Positions 36,508 through 56,742 of a stretch of 64,000 nt of DNA are shown one piece after another (positions within the stretch are counted from its first letter, which is position 1; each line of letters starts with the position of its first letter). The position numbers and the translations under genes were made by a program. The notes under the pieces were generated by a model. That model was given only the letters and a program-made list of their open reading frames with translations, was not told where the DNA came from and ran no database searches. The stretch is taken from positions 32,753,020 through 32,817,019 of the forward strand of contig OX439001.1 in the NCBI GenBank assembly GCA_949316495.1, in the 5' to 3' direction. The DNA comes from Amphiduros pacificus (Eukaryota > Annelida > Polychaeta > Phyllodocida > Hesionidae).

Positions 36508-38689
36508 GACGGCAATAGCAACACAACAAATACAACACATAGCTCGGCTTTAATCTATACAGTTTTGACGACAGGACTATCTCACATGCCGAAACACTAT
36601 CTCAACTCCTCCCCAGCACACCCTAGTATTTATTTTGCTGCCTCTGCCAATGCTACTTACTTCATTCCGCCCTCAGAACACAAGGAGGCCAGGAAAAGCT
36701 GCCATCATTCTTATGATTAAAATGGTACAAGACCTACTGCCATAGAAAACTACATGGCGGACCAATAAGTGATGATATATCAGTATGAAGGATATTGTCA
36801 ATCAGACGTAACATTCTGTGCATGTCTAGACATGTCTTGTGCTGAGCAGAACAACAAAAACACAAAAAACATTGTTGTGGTCTGCAACATTACAAGATAC
36901 AGTAAATATGGAATCACATTATTTATGACACTGTTGTTTACGTAATGTATGCATCAAGTGTGATTTGAGGTAGAAAGTATTTATACTGACATATTATGTA
37001 TGAACTCCTGGCAATATCTGCTCCAATATATGCGCATATTGAGTGACCAATTTGGAATCACTGCAGATATGAAATGTACAAGTCAAAGAAAAAGTGACTA
37101 GTATTTTTCCATGAATAAGAATAAGGTTGTTGAATGTGTAATAAACCAGGGTTGTGGATTTATATTTTAAAATGTGTTATGTGAAATAAAATGCTTGATT
37201 TGGGGATATAAATGCAATGTCACATTTACAGATTGGACAGACATTAATATTATACAAAAATATTTACACAAATATATGTACATGTTTATGAAATATAATG
37301 CTGTGAGACGTTGATCAATATTTATAAAGTCAAAACCGTGATTCAGGAAATTTAATGAAACATAAGTTTTAATGATTTGAGTATTAAAGAAAGCGATATT
37401 ATACTTCTTTTTATGAATTTCTCAAGTGATATCAGGAATTACACCCACGACAGCTCAAATCATGAATAAAGTCCATTTTGAAGTTATGATGCAGTAATAA
37501 TTAGCTGATGAAAACAAATGTTCATAATTTTGTTACTTCAGAGATCTGACTTGGAATATTAAAATTTGTGTGGTCATTAATGTTTGGCAGGATTACGGTA
37601 TCTGAGCTGTATATAAATTGTGCTCTTTATGGTGTAGAAATGTACCTAGATGGAGTCCACTGAAGCCTATAGGTTGTTGTGAACCATTAGTAGCTGTTTC
37701 ATGTAACAGGCTTGAAGTATACTATTATGATTACATTGAGACAAAATATTATACATGAACAATTAATATGTTGATGTTGGTTATATAAATATAAATATAT
37801 ATATATATTAAAGCGGCATTTCTGCATAAATGGCATTTTTATTGTTGTTGTGAGCAAAGCTCAAATTTATATAATGTGAACATGGCCATCAAAACATGAA
37901 ATTTTCAATTTAAAAAAATGTGCTTCAGTTATAAGAAATGATGGGTAGTTGATAGAAGATTGCTGACATTTTGTTATATTTATAACAAACATAGGGTTGT
38001 AGTAACAATAAACTTTTGTAACTAGCATTATCATGTGAAAATACCATGTTTTGATGGTTGATATTTGTGACACTGTACAGATAATCAGACACTTGTATAA
38101 GTTCAACTCTGTAAATGACAAAAAACACAATCAACATGTAAAGTTTCTTTTTATTAGAATATGCCCAAAAAAGAATTATTTTTGTTACAAAGAACGGCTG
38201 CACAAAAGGGGAATACGCTTCATTGTGTTTTGATGAAATGGAAAGACAAATAATAAATGTTGTTTAAAACAAAAAGCATTCGATGGTATACATTATTTTA
38301 GGCAAATAGAATTCCCATGTTTCGTGTAATGTCATTTGTTTGAAACAATGGAATGAAAATAGTGCCTCTGCCATCAATGTACTGTACTGTGCAGTACCCG
38401 TATTCTCCATTCTATACCAGTGCATTATTGTAGCATATTTGTATTGTAAATATACACAGTATACGTCAAGATACATTTTTAAACAAGAAAAGAGAATGTG
38501 TAATTATCTCACGACTTGACCGTAAAATGTGTGATTTATTTATATTTTTCTCATGCATAATATGGAATAATTTATCACTGATGGAAGATGAGCAAGTAAT
38601 GATAGATGGTAAGATTGAGTGAGGATTAGTTTCTTACAATGTCATGATTTGTTTGGGGAAGAAATAGGTATTAATATGAAATGAATAAA
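36508..38689 (+). other. TOX 3' UTR and downstream candidate poly(A) signals
   Basis: Non-coding sequence after the stop. AATAAA hexamers occur at 37185-37190, 37465-37470 and 38684-38689, and an ATTAAA near 37807; the earliest gives a UTR of about 0.7 kb. Alternative polyadenylation is likely but cannot be decided. No repeat beyond a TA run at 37785-37810. Confidence 0.5.
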
Positions 38690-41234
38690 GTGACAAGTCT
38701 AGACCAGACACGGTATGGCCAGCTATATTAAGGATAAGTGGATTTATCACAAGAGAGATGCCAGAACAATTCAAACTCCTGCCTTTTTGATGGACAAATT
38801 TAAGCAAGATGCATTTAAGTTTATAAAGTTAAAATTTTTGCAAAGCAATGAAATTAACATATCAAACATTTGATTCCAATGAAAAACAAATTGGGTCAGA
38901 CAATTCTTTTTTTAATTTTACCAATTTGTTGAACAACCAAAATCATGCTCAAGTTTATATACAAATTTCCCATGTCCAGGCTTAGATATGAACAACATCA
39001 ATGTGGATTGAATGCCAAATAAAGATAATTGTTTGTTTTTTATGCGATTTTCTGTACCAAATACCACAAAATAGAAAGTACTGTTTAAAAGTAGGTGGCA
39101 CCACTGCATAGTATTCCACACTCCAGCCCATCTCAAATGTATTTTTCTGTGGGTTATATTTCTTACTGATTAATTGTATAAGTATGAACATCAAATAGAC
39201 AATATAACCATTGTTTTTAATGAGATATAAAACAAAATAGATTGAACAAAGTATAAGCTTTCAAAAACTTTTTGTGAGCATACAAAGTAGGTACATCCAA
39301 GTATACCTTGCCGCTGTGTACAATAATAATAATATACATGTGAAACTTGTCAAATATTGTCAATCAGTATAAAGATGTCACCTTGATGAAAGTATAATAT
39401 AAATCATATGATTTGTCCAAGAATATTGAAATAAAGTGATGTTTTGTCAAAAAATAAGACTTTATTATTGAACACTCCCAGCATAAGTAACTGTTGGTTA
39501 AAATGTGCTTTATTAATTCAGCATTCTTAGAGAATTGCCATTGAAATGGTGCACTTGAAATTATGAGATATTTTTCTGGCCGTTTCATAGCATAATAATG
39601 CCCAGGAGCACATACGGTAGTTTATTGCCATTGGCTGTTTTGAAGATGTCCCATAAACTGAGAAAAACTTCATCAGTTGGGAAGACGTCAGTCTCCCATC
39701 CTGAAAGTCTTTGGTTGGAATCCAGGTTGAGACATACTTTTTTCGTGCTTGAGATGAAATCTTCATTTTGGGGTTTTGTTTTGAAATCTTCATTTTGGGG
39801 TATATGCATATCAGAACATATAGGATTGAATTGATTTTTGCAAACACAGACAATATAAACAAAATTAATGATTATATATGAAGCAGAAATCTAAATTTTC
39901 ATATTGGGGTTTTATATGAGTGATATGCATGTCAGAACATTAAGAATTAAATTGTATTTTGCAAATACTGAATATATTTTTTTTACATGATTTTATGGAA
40001 AAAAGATAAATTCTTCACATTGAGGTTTTATTTGAATGATACACATACACTTTTTTCGAAAATGTAGAAAATATTTTTTTAAATAATTTATTCACATTCA
40101 CCTTATGTCAGCGGTTGACCTCGCCAGGGGATTGTAGAACAGTGGCATCACGTTATGAATTATTCATGAGGAGCAAGCAGTTGTGCCCTGATTGGTCAAG
40201 CATTTCAAAGTGATTAGAGAAAGCCTGATCTGGGCATGATAAGGGCCACAATATAGACAAGTGGTGGGACGGCAGACAGCTTAATTGTAACACCTTTGTT
40301 AAGAACTACACTGTCCACCAGAGGCACACGCAAACAGAACAAGAAGCACTGGCCTGTTTGTCCCAGCAGATGACACATTGACTAAATTTGACTCATTTGA
40401 CTAAAAGCTTGCTTCACTGACTGGAAAAGTCAGTGGGTGGGATTTGCATGAATAACTTGGATTTTTTTAGGATTGGGAAGTGTGCAAAAATGGTTCAATT
40501 TTGATTGCTATTCCAGACCCTGTATGGACCCTCAGCATAAAAATGTTCATAAGTAAAGATAACAGTCAACATTTTCAAAGAAACTATAAATATGTAGGCT
40601 GGATCTAATGATCTGCAAGAAGTAAAAAGATGAACACACAATGTGATGCGTTGGAGCTTTATATTCTTTCCGAATATTTCCTTTAATTTGCTGTATTGCA
40701 CGCATTAAACACTAGGGGCAGCACCTTCCTGCTTTACAGTAAAAGCAAGTGTTAAGCAACCAGATATATATGGCTCTCCACGAACTTGAGACTCATACGT
40801 TGGGCCATATCAACAGTTGATTAAGTCAACTTACACTTAGATGGACTCCAAAAGATAATTGAGTGGTCCATACACAGAATCTACTACAGGGAGAGATATA
40901 GGTTTAATCTGAGAGCAGTAATAAATTTATTATTGCTCTCAGGTTTAATTTTTAAATGATATTCATTTTGTTTTATCAACCCAGGAAATGTTTGATATTG
41001 GGAGAAGATTTTAAAATGATACGCAATTTGTTTTATTAAATGTTTGTTTGATATAGGGAGGCCTTATTAACAAATGACGATATCACTAGACGTACTACTA
41101 GAATAAATTCCCAGTCAAATAAAGACTTAGACTAATAGATCGTTACATATTTCAAATGATTTTTTTTATCATTATCGTACACAATGGACATATCATTTAT
41201 ATTTCTGTACTTAAACTGCCGCTTATATCATAAT
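38690..41234. other. Intergenic DNA with diffuse tandem repeat and a possible regulatory stretch
   Basis: No gene was recognised. About three diverged copies of a roughly 120-bp unit (cttcattttggggtttt ... gcatatcagaacat) occupy 39755-40060. The stretch 40090-40460 is more complex and less AT-rich, with TGAATTATTCATGAG, CCTTTGTT and an ATTTGCAT octamer, and could be a TOX-linked enhancer (inference). The rest shows nothing recognisable. Confidence 0.5.
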
Positions 41235-41236
41235 TA

Positions 41237-41569
41237 CCGTATTTACTCGTATATAAGACGAATCGTGTATAAGACGACTCCCCAAAATTGAGGTTATTTT
41301 GCTTGAAAAGTCCAATTTTCGAATATAAGACAAGACATTTTCTCGAGACATCGGCACTGCTACCATTGGCTGTACATGATTGGCACCCGTCGTCTAGCTG
41401 GCGGATTCGCCGAGGGTTATTCAGAGGGTGGAGGTCGGCACCCATCGTGGAGAAATGGGATAACCCGGGCTAACTTGCCGGATCCAATCGTGTGGAGCAA
41501 TTTAAAAAGTGAAACATAAATATGTTTACGCAACAATATCTTAATGGTCTTATACACGAGTATTTATGG
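41237..41569. mobile_element. Short inverted-repeat DNA element (MITE) with TA target duplication
   Basis: Starts CCGTATTTACTCGTATATA and ends TATACACGAGTATTTATGG; the ends are inverted repeats flanked by TA on both sides. It is about 333 bp and non-coding. TA duplication and the end structure suit a Tc1/mariner-type MITE. A further copy of the same end lies at about 42655-42678, so it may also be the left part of a larger composite element (41237-42678), likewise TA-flanked. Confidence 0.6.
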
Positions 41570-42678
<1,109 letters not shown>

Positions 42679-42759
42679 TAAGGCAATTTAATTGCAAGAA
42701 CCTCTCCTTGATACTCTATCCTCTTTCTCTGACACTCTCTTTCTCTGACACTCAACTTT

Positions 42760-43558
42760 GTTTATGGCCTTGTACTATACTTGTCCTCCTTCTGATATTC
42801 TACTTCATCCTTGCCCTTTGTACTATACTTGTCCTCCTGATATTCTACTTCATCCTTACCTTTTGTACTATACTTGTCCTCCTTCTGATATTCTACTTCA
42901 TCTTTGCCCTTTGCACTATACTTGTCCTCCTTCTGATATTCTACTTCATCCTTGCCCTTTGTACTATACTTGTCCTCCTGATATTCTACTTCATCCTTAC
43001 CTTTTGCACTATACGAGTCCTCCTTCTGATATTCTACTTCAACCTTGGCCCTTTGTACTAAACCTGTCCTCCTGATATTCTACTTCATCCTTACCTTTTG
43101 TACTATACTTGTCCTCCTTCTGATATTCTACTTCATCCTTGGCCCTTTGTACTAAACCTGTCCTCTTTCTGATATTCTACTTCATCCTTGCTGTTTGCAC
43201 TATACTTGTCCTCTTCCCTCTGATATTCTACTTCAACCTTGGCCCTTTGTACTAAACCTGTCCTCCTGATATTCTACTTCATCCTTACCCTTTGCACTAT
43301 ACTTGTCCTCCTTCTGATATTCTACTTCATCCTTGCCCTTTGCACTATGCTTGTCCTCCTTCTGATATTCTACTTCATCCTTGCCCTTTGCATTATACGA
43401 GTCCTCCTCCTGATATTCTACTTCATCCTTGCCCTTTGCACTATACTTGTCCTACTTCTGATATTCTACTTCAACCTTGCCCTTTGTACTAAACCTGTCC
43501 TCCTGATATTCTACTTCATCCTTACCCTTTGCACTATACTTGTCCTCCTTCCCCTTAT
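42760..43558. repeat. 45-48-bp minisatellite
   Basis: About 17 tandem copies of a pyrimidine-rich 48-bp unit containing cttctgatattctacttcat. Some copies lack a trinucleotide, giving 45 bp. Unit lengths are multiples of three, so long hydrophobic frames stay open; they are not genes. Confidence 0.93.
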
Positions 43559-44027
43559 AGTTTGATAGTGATATTAAAGGGCAACATTTATTTTTATGTT
43601 TTGATTCTACATTTGTTCACAATTTGTTTCTTATTCTATTCTGCTTAGTTAAAGCATTGAATTTCATGAAACCACAGAGGTCACAAGCAATTCTACAGAG
43701 GTTTGGGGTATGCTTAAACGGCATATGGCCATGAAATTGTGATACAATTAAGCTATCTCATTAAAATCAACCAAAATACACTGACCATCGTTATTGCATT
43801 TTGATGAAAGGGCCAAGTACTGTTAGTACTCTTGTGACCACCAGGTGGCCACATGTATACAATCATGTGACCTCTATTGTGTCCAATGGATGATTTGGAT
43901 TTTAGAAGAAGACTCGTTCACTTTCAAATGGCACAGAAGTATATGTAGGGGAAATATGATGGGTAATAACATTTGATCTCAAAGTTTAGGGTATAAACAT
44001 TGAAAACCTCATTTCATGAATACTTTA
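43559..44027. other. Intergenic DNA, nothing recognised
   Basis: AT-rich unique sequence between the 48-bp minisatellite and a SINE. No coding, RNA or mobile signature was seen. Confidence 0.5.
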
Positions 44028-44312
44028 AGCTTAATAGCACAAGTCCCTCGGTGGTGATCCAAAGGTCAATGGTTCGACTCTCTTCCATTCCGACATTGCT
44101 AGTGATACAATTTTTCATTTGAGCTGAGTCCCATGCTTGAGGAGTTAACCTGTTGTCTTTGTAAATCTTTGACTGGGTGGATTGTTATGTCAAAGACCTG
44201 CGACATGACAATTCAATAAGGAAGTATTATATCTGCTACAAGTAGGTCTCGTCATGAAGTGACTGAAATAATGTTGAAAGTGATGTAAAACTCCAACCAA
44301 ATAAAACAAATA
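44028..44312 (+). mobile_element. 5'-truncated tRNA-derived SINE
   Basis: Clearly homologous to the SINE at 63666-63978, from agcttaatagcac through the box-B-like GGTTCGACTC (44071-44080) to the 3' domain tgaaataatgttgaaagtgatgtaaa and an A/C-rich tail. The box-A segment is missing, so this copy is 5' truncated and cannot start Pol III transcription normally. Similarity to the other copy is roughly 80% by eye. Confidence 0.8.
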
Positions 44313-45032
44313 ATCTATTGTAAAGTGGTATTCAGCGCTTTAATGAAGAATATATATTTTTTTTAATTGTGAATTTTTATTTGTCAAAACAAGTTAAATA
44401 CACAATTTTTCAATATGTTTTTTCACCTCGAGTATTATATCTCAGATTTACAAATATTAATAATCTATAAGTTCAACTTGGTGCCATCCAGCAATTGTCA
44501 TTTTCAGTTAGCATTAGGGTACTTTCATGAGCCCTCGCAAAACATTTGGTCACCCAGAATTGGTTTGCATTAGTTTCTTTTCATATGGAATATTACATAT
44601 CATCTAAAAATTCCACGTGGTGCCATCTGGCAACCGTACATTTTGCCACGAAAACTGCTTCACACAAAGCATGAGGGTGGACTTATGAATCTTTTACATA
44701 AATTGAAGATAACATCATTATTTTTTCTATTTTTTCTAATACATTTTAGTATTTTAAAATGACTGAAAACTAATATTATCTACACAATTCAACAACCATT
44801 ATAGGTTCGACATATTGGTACACTTATTGGTAGACCTACCAATGAACAAAATCTGAACTGTGAATAAGTAACGAACTTCACACACATCTTGCAGACGAAA
44901 TTCTCAATTAATTCCTGAATTAAAATGTAAAGTCAAATTTCGCGCAACAGCATTAATAGGGGATGATAAGCCTCAGATTACGCAGTATGCTTAATATGCA
45001 TTTTTGAAAACTTTCTCTTATAGTTTATAAAA
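44313..45032. other. Intergenic AT-rich DNA
   Basis: No gene was seen. Two weak copies of a motif (GGTGCCATCYRGCAA...) at about 44480 and 44615 hint at an old, diverged tandem repeat. Confidence 0.5.
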
Positions 45033-45442
45033 TTTCTAGTATCACCAGATGCCCTATTATTTAATACAGAACCTCATGTTGCATGAGAGGGCCTATCATT
45101 CCTTTCATTCAAAATCAGATTTCTAGTGGCACCATATGACCTATCATTAAATACAGAACCTCATGTTGCATGAGAGGACCTATCATTCCTTTCATTCAAA
45201 ATCAGATTTCTAGTGGCACCATATGACCTATCATTAAATACAGAACCTCATGTTGCATGAGAGGACCTATCATTCCTTTCATTCAAAATCAGATTTCTAG
45301 TGGCACCATATGACCTATCATTAAATACAGAACCTCATGTTGCAAGAGAGGACCTATCATTCCTTTCATTCAGAATCAGATTTCTAGTGGCACCATATGA
45401 CCTATCATTAAATACATCATGTTGCATGAGAGAGCCTATTAA
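45033..45442. repeat. 87-bp tandem repeat
   Basis: About 4.7 head-to-tail copies of an 87-bp unit starting tttctagtggcaccatatg. The first copy is the most diverged and the rest are nearly identical, with period starts near 45033, 45120, 45207, 45294 and 45381. Confidence 0.93.
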
Positions 45443-45664
45443 CCAATAATCAATCAGATGGTCATCTTGTACCATTTTGGACTTATTAAAAAAAGTGCAC
45501 ACAGTGCACATCAGATCACTGTTAATGATTAAAAGGCCTTCTCATGCAACTGGGTGTGTCGAATGTCATCTTGGGTCATTCTGGACATGGACACAATAGT
45601 GTCATTGTTGGGGTTTTAGTGTACAGTCACACCATGCCCCTGAAACATGCACCCAATAGGCTCT

Positions 45665-46672
45665 CACGGGTAGCGCATGTGATGCTAGTGGAGGAGGATA
45701 AGGGGCTGGCTATGGTGGATCACAGGTAGTGCATGTGATGCTAGTGGAGGGGGATAAGGGACTGGCTATGGTGGATCACAGGTAGTGCGTGTGATGCTAG
45801 TGGAGGGGGATAAGGGACTGGCTATGGTTGATCACGGGTAGCGCATGTGATGCTAGTGGAGGGGGATAAGGGACTGGCTATGGTGGATCATGGGTAGTGA
45901 ATGTGATGCTAGTGGAGGGGGATAAGGGACTGGCTATGGTGGATCACGGGTAGTGCATGTGATGCTAGTGGAGGGGGATAAGGGACTGGCTATGGTGGAT
46001 CACGGGTAGCGCATGTGATGCTAGTGGAGAGGGATAAGGGGCTGGCTATGGTGGATCACAGGTAGTGCATGTGATGCTAGTGGAGGGGGATAAGGGACTG
46101 GCTATGGTGGATCACAGGTAGTGCGTGTGATGCTAGTGGAGGGGGATAAGGGACTGGCTATGGTTGATCACGGGTAGCGCATGTGATGCTAGTGGAGGGG
46201 GATAAGGGACTGGCTATGGTGGATCATGGGTAGTGAATGTGATGCTAGTGGAGGGGGATAAGGGACTGGCTATGGTGGATCACGGGTAGTGCATGTGATG
46301 CTAGTGGAGGGGGATAAGGGACTGGCTATGGTGGATCACGGGTAGTGCATGTGATGCTAGTGGAGGGGGATAAGGGACTGGCTATGGTGGATCACAGGTA
46401 GTGCATGTGATGCTAGTGGAGGGGGATAAGGGACTGGCTATGGTGGATCACAGGTAGTGCGTGTGATGCTAGTGGAGGGGGATAAGGGACTGGCTATGGT
46501 GGATCATGGGTAGCGCATGTGATGCTAGTGGAGGGGGATAAGGGACTGGCTATGGTGGATCACGGGTAGCGCATGTGATGCTAGTGGAGGGGGATAAGGG
46601 ACTGGCTATAGTGGATCACGGGTAGCGCATGTGATGCTAGTGGAGGGGGATAAGGGACTGGCTATGGTCTTG
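45665..46672. repeat. 56-bp minisatellite with 336-bp higher-order repeat
   Basis: Eighteen copies of a 56-bp unit containing gtgatgctagtggaggggga. Variant patterns recur every six units. For example, the unit with gtgcgtgtga followed by ggttgatcacgggtagcgc occurs at about 45785 and again at about 46121, exactly 336 bp apart. So blocks of six units were duplicated. The period is not a multiple of three and no frame stays open. Confidence 0.95.
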
Positions 46673-46863
46673 CGACTTGGTCACGAGGGCCTGGCGAGGA
46701 AAACCCGCAATTTGGGTATGACATTTATTTTATTGCATCAAAATCGTTTTACAAATTTATCATTAAATTTTCTACCGTTTAGATTTCATGTAGTAAATAC
46801 GCCAATTACGACACTTAAAATCGTCGTGATGAATTAGTTGGGGTCTTTTTCCTTGCCTCTGGC

Positions 46864-52801
<5,938 letters not shown>

Positions 52802-53640
52802 GTCGATAGAATTATAGTTACCCTTTATAGTGGAGCTGTCAATTTATCAAGGGAAAATATTCTCACAAATGACACGCTACACAATTCTGAAGCCAGGTGT
52901 TATCCATAAGGAACGACCATTCTATTCTTGTAAACACATGGGTTTTTATTTGTCTAATATTCCCTCAACAATTTGAACTGATTTTTCCACATTATATGGT
53001 CAAGTAGCATTATAGTGGTTGCACACTATTTTTAGTAACGTAATCTATAATAAACAAGCCCCACACAATAGATGTTTGTCCGACTTTCCCAAAGTAGTTT
53101 TAAATGAGAATCGACACTGGTCAGCCCATTACTTTGTTCTTATGATAAAGAGGGTTCGTTTTCTTGAGCCTCTAATGCGTACATTGTTGATATATAATGA
53201 GATTAGATAATTATCTACATGTTTTCTTTGCAAAATCTACGAAAATAATCAAACATCTCAATCAGCTGTAAGAAAGGAAAGTAACAAACATTAAAAGGTA
53301 CGCAAACCAAAATGGTCTTATGTCATCTCTTAGGTTTTCACAGATGTATTAAACGTCTCTGGTTCTCACCAGGCAGCCAAAGTTATGTATTGCTTCAGTA
53401 GCCCAGACATAACAAAAAGTTGGGCTGTTCTGCCATCTGACAAATATTAATGTTCAATCACACGTGTAAATCAGCAGACTAAAACCCCTCCATTCCATGC
53501 CAGAAAACATTACCTGACCATATGATATTATTGCAAGAAAGCATTAACATAATGAAAAAAATAATAATATCTATAGTTTTAAGATAAGATATTGGAAAAA
53601 ACCCTTGAGATAATAACAAGTTAGTTTGTGGGGCTATATA
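52802..53640. other. Intergenic DNA upstream of the Kv-like gene
   Basis: AT-rich sequence between the Kv start and a LINE. It should contain the Kv promoter, but no TATA or GC box stands out. Confidence 0.4.
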
Positions 53641-53644
53641 TTCA

Positions 53645-55345
53645 TTCTTCTCATTTGACCTCTCTCACTGTTTCAGAGCTAATAAGCTAGAGAGGTAGGA
53701 TGGGGCAAAGCCATTTTGTATCTTCCATGTCAAAAGTGTTATCTTGAAGTCACTACGTGCCCAGACTGGCAGCCAATGTAAACGATCAACTTTTGAGTTA
53801 TATGATCCCCTTTCTTAAGTCTTCCAACCATTCTAGCTGCAGCATTCTGCAACTTTTGCAGTTTGGCTATCTTGTAATTAGGCAGCCCGGCTAGTAGCAA
53901 GTTGCCATAGTCCAGTGTTGAGGTCACAAATGCATTTGCCAGTGTATTTGCCGTTTTCTCATCCAGATAGCTCCTAATCTGAGACAAATTTTTCACGTGG
54001 AAAAAAACAGTTTTACACATTTTCCTGATTTGATGCTTCATAGATAGTTCCTGGTCGAGGATGACACCAAGATCCTTTACCTTGCCGGTGCTTCTGATGA
54101 GGGTCTCTCCTACTGTAATTCCATCAGGTAAGTGACCTCTTTTTAGGCTTACTCCCTTTCCACATATTAATAATTCAGTTTTCCTGTCATTTATCTTCAT
54201 TTTGTTTGTAATTAAGAATTTTTTAATGTCTTTAATGCAAATTTCCATTTTCTTTGCAGATTTCAGAGTTTCCTCAGCTGACTTTGGATCCATGGTGATG
54301 TAAAGCTGTGTATCATCAGCATATATGTGATGTTTTGATCCATAATTTGCTATGATTTCGGATAGGGGCTCCATATAGGCAGTAAACAGAATAGGGCCTA
54401 ACACAGATCCCTGTGGCACACCATAATTAATGTCCCTATTTTCAGATATTTTTCCATCTATTGTTACATATTGAATTCTATTTGACAGGTATGATCTAAA
54501 CCATTTCAGGGCAGTGCCTCTTATTTCACATCTTTTTACCAGTCTATTAAGCAGAATGTCATGATCAATCATGTCAAATGCTGCTGATAAATCCAGCAAA
54601 ACCAGCATGACTGATTTATTTCTGTCAATGTCCATCAGGATGTCATTCTGGACCCTTAGAAGGGCTGTCTCAGTGCTATGAAATTCTTTGTATGCTGATT
54701 GGAACATACTCTGAATTTCATTCTTCACTAGATGACCTACAAACTGTTTTGCTACTGCTCTTTCAATTAATTTTGACAGGTAAGCTAAATTTGACACAGT
54801 TCTATAATTATTCTTAATTAGTTCCAGACCTAACGTTTTAATTAGTGACCTAATAATGGCCATCTTGAGATCATCTGGCATATCCCCTAAGGTAATAGAT
54901 TTATTTATTATTGCAGTTATCAACGGCATTCCGACAGAAGCCATGTGGGTATTGGATCTAGCTCACATGACTTCTTTGCTGCTTCTTTCAGTAGTTTTGC
55001 AACATCCGCCTGACTGAATGGAGAAAATTCTTCTCGATATGATTTAAGTTTTGGTTTCTCGGTCAGGATATAACAATTAGTGGTATTTTTATCCATTTCT
55101 TCTCTCAGTATAGAGATTTTATTTAGAAAAAAATTATTAAATTTATCCCAAGTTGTGTTTTTGGTTTTAGTGGTAAGTTTTAGCCTCAGTGCCTTTACCA
55201 TTAGATATGTTGTTAGATTATGACCAAGATTAATATTAAACTTTTTACTGCAATTAGAATCCATATACTCATTCCCTAAGGCAATTTTTATTTTTTTACT
55301 AAAGTCATAGCCAGTTATTTTGGTCAGCTTTACACATACAACATA
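53645..55345 (-). mobile_element. L2/CR1-group LINE, reverse transcriptase region (broken)
   Basis: The minus strand reads KKSCELDPIPTWLL, then MPLITAIINKSITLGDMPDD, NNYRTVSNLAYLSKLIERAV, LLDLSAAFDMIDHDILL, NYGVPQGSVLGPILF, HHIYADDTQLYI and LQNAAARMVG. These are the ordered motifs of an L2/CR1-type RT, related to but distinct from the copy at 50-51.5 kb. One frame change near 54940 and another near 53760 break it. The copy is 3' truncated before the expected terminal structure, and no endonuclease domain is seen upstream. Confidence 0.88.
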
Positions 55346-55349
55346 CATA

Positions 55350-56564
55350 CTGTATACCGAGAAAAATTCGCGCCTAGTTATTTTCGCGCCATCGCCGTTT
55401 AAGACAGGTTCGCGCCGTTTTATTTTCGCGAATTTTGGATTTCTAGTACATAATATTATCACAAATTACGCTTTGCAGGTCGAGAACAGAACAAAACAAA
55501 AAATTTCGAAACACTTTGTTTTGACTTTGTTCTCACTGATTCCAATTATCAGCGTTCACAGTTTTGCATTTCGTCTTTGTTTCCACTACTTTGAGTCGTG
55601 TCTTCCCTTTTTGGCAGAAATGCTTTCACACGTGGATCGATCTTAATTGCGTTTTAAATGATAAATAAAGGTATATGAAGCCTACACCCTGCTAGTTATA
55701 ATCATCTGTTTGGTTCATTTTCATACAGTTTTATTTACTTCCATTGCATGCTTATACATTCTCATGTTATCATACTAGTCTTGTTAAATTTGTTTCTGTT
55801 AGTCATTCCAGTTGTTAAACATAGCATATACATAATATTATCACAAATAACGCTTTGCAGGTCGAGAACAGAACAAAACCATCAATTATTGCGCAATATA
55901 TTAACTATCGTTTTCGCGCTAAAACAAGAGCCTCTTCCCGTCACTTCCGCCTTTCAAAACTGCGATCACGTGTTGTGTTGAGTTGTGTCTTCCCTTTTTG
56001 ACAGAATTGCCTTCACACGTCGATCGATTTTAATTGCGTTTTAAATGATAAAGGTATATACATAATATTATCACAAATTACGCTTTGCAGGTCGAGAACA
56101 GAACAAAGCCATCCATTATTGCGCAATATATTAATATTTCAATGCGAGTTAACAATCGTTTTCGTGCTAAAAACAAGAGCCTCTTCCCGTCACTTCCGCA
56201 TTTCAAAATTGCGACCACGTGTTGCGTAATGCATGTTATAAATGGGTGTTCTGTTCTCGACCTGCAAAGCATATTTTGTGATAATAATATTGGGTAAATA
56301 CCTTTAGTTATCAAACGTAAATATCATGTACGTGACGTCGCGGTAATTCACGTCCGCAACACGAGGAGAAGCCAGGGATCCATCATTGCGCAATATATTA
56401 ATATTTCAATGCGTGTTGATAGACTCCAATTGTTTTCGCGCCAAAAATAAGAGCTTGTCCCCGTCACTCCCGCTTTTTAACATGACGACCTCGTATTTGG
56501 TATCAAAATGACCGGGAGAGTCCCCTCTTCAATTTCGCGTCCATTTAAATTTGTCTGTATACAG
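55350..56564. mobile_element. TA-flanked inverted-repeat element (1.2 kb, non-coding)
   Basis: The ends CTGTATACCGAG... and ...GTATACAG are inverted repeats, with CGCGAA-rich subterminal parts, bounded by TA on both sides. Inside are at least three copies of a module with CATAATATTATCACAAAT, GCTTTGCAGGTCGAGAACAG and TCTTCCCGTCACTTCCGC. The last copy (56060-56300) ends in its own inverted repeat. The same module occurs at 41.6-42.5 kb under different outer ends. No transposase frame. It lies directly upstream of the LINE RT on the minus strand and may be inserted into that element. Confidence 0.6.
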
Positions 56565-56742
56565 TATGGGTATAAAAACAAGATATTTCATTGATATACA
56601 ATTTCACTTTATTTGACAAATTACAATAATTGTGACTTAACTCACACAGATGTTCAATTATTATATGTAGATGTTCCTTCAGTTGTTCATTATTAATTTG
56701 ATTGCAATTTTCGCATATGTCCCTCCAGCCACAATAGAAGTG

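Noticed and set aside
39527-39862. Minus-strand frames of about 75-110 codons
   Set aside because: No recognisable domain; they overlap diverged tandem repeats downstream of TOX.
55320-55462. N-terminal extension of the LINE frame into the inverted-repeat element
   Set aside because: Read-through of the MITE end by chance; LINE-like residues begin only below about 55345.
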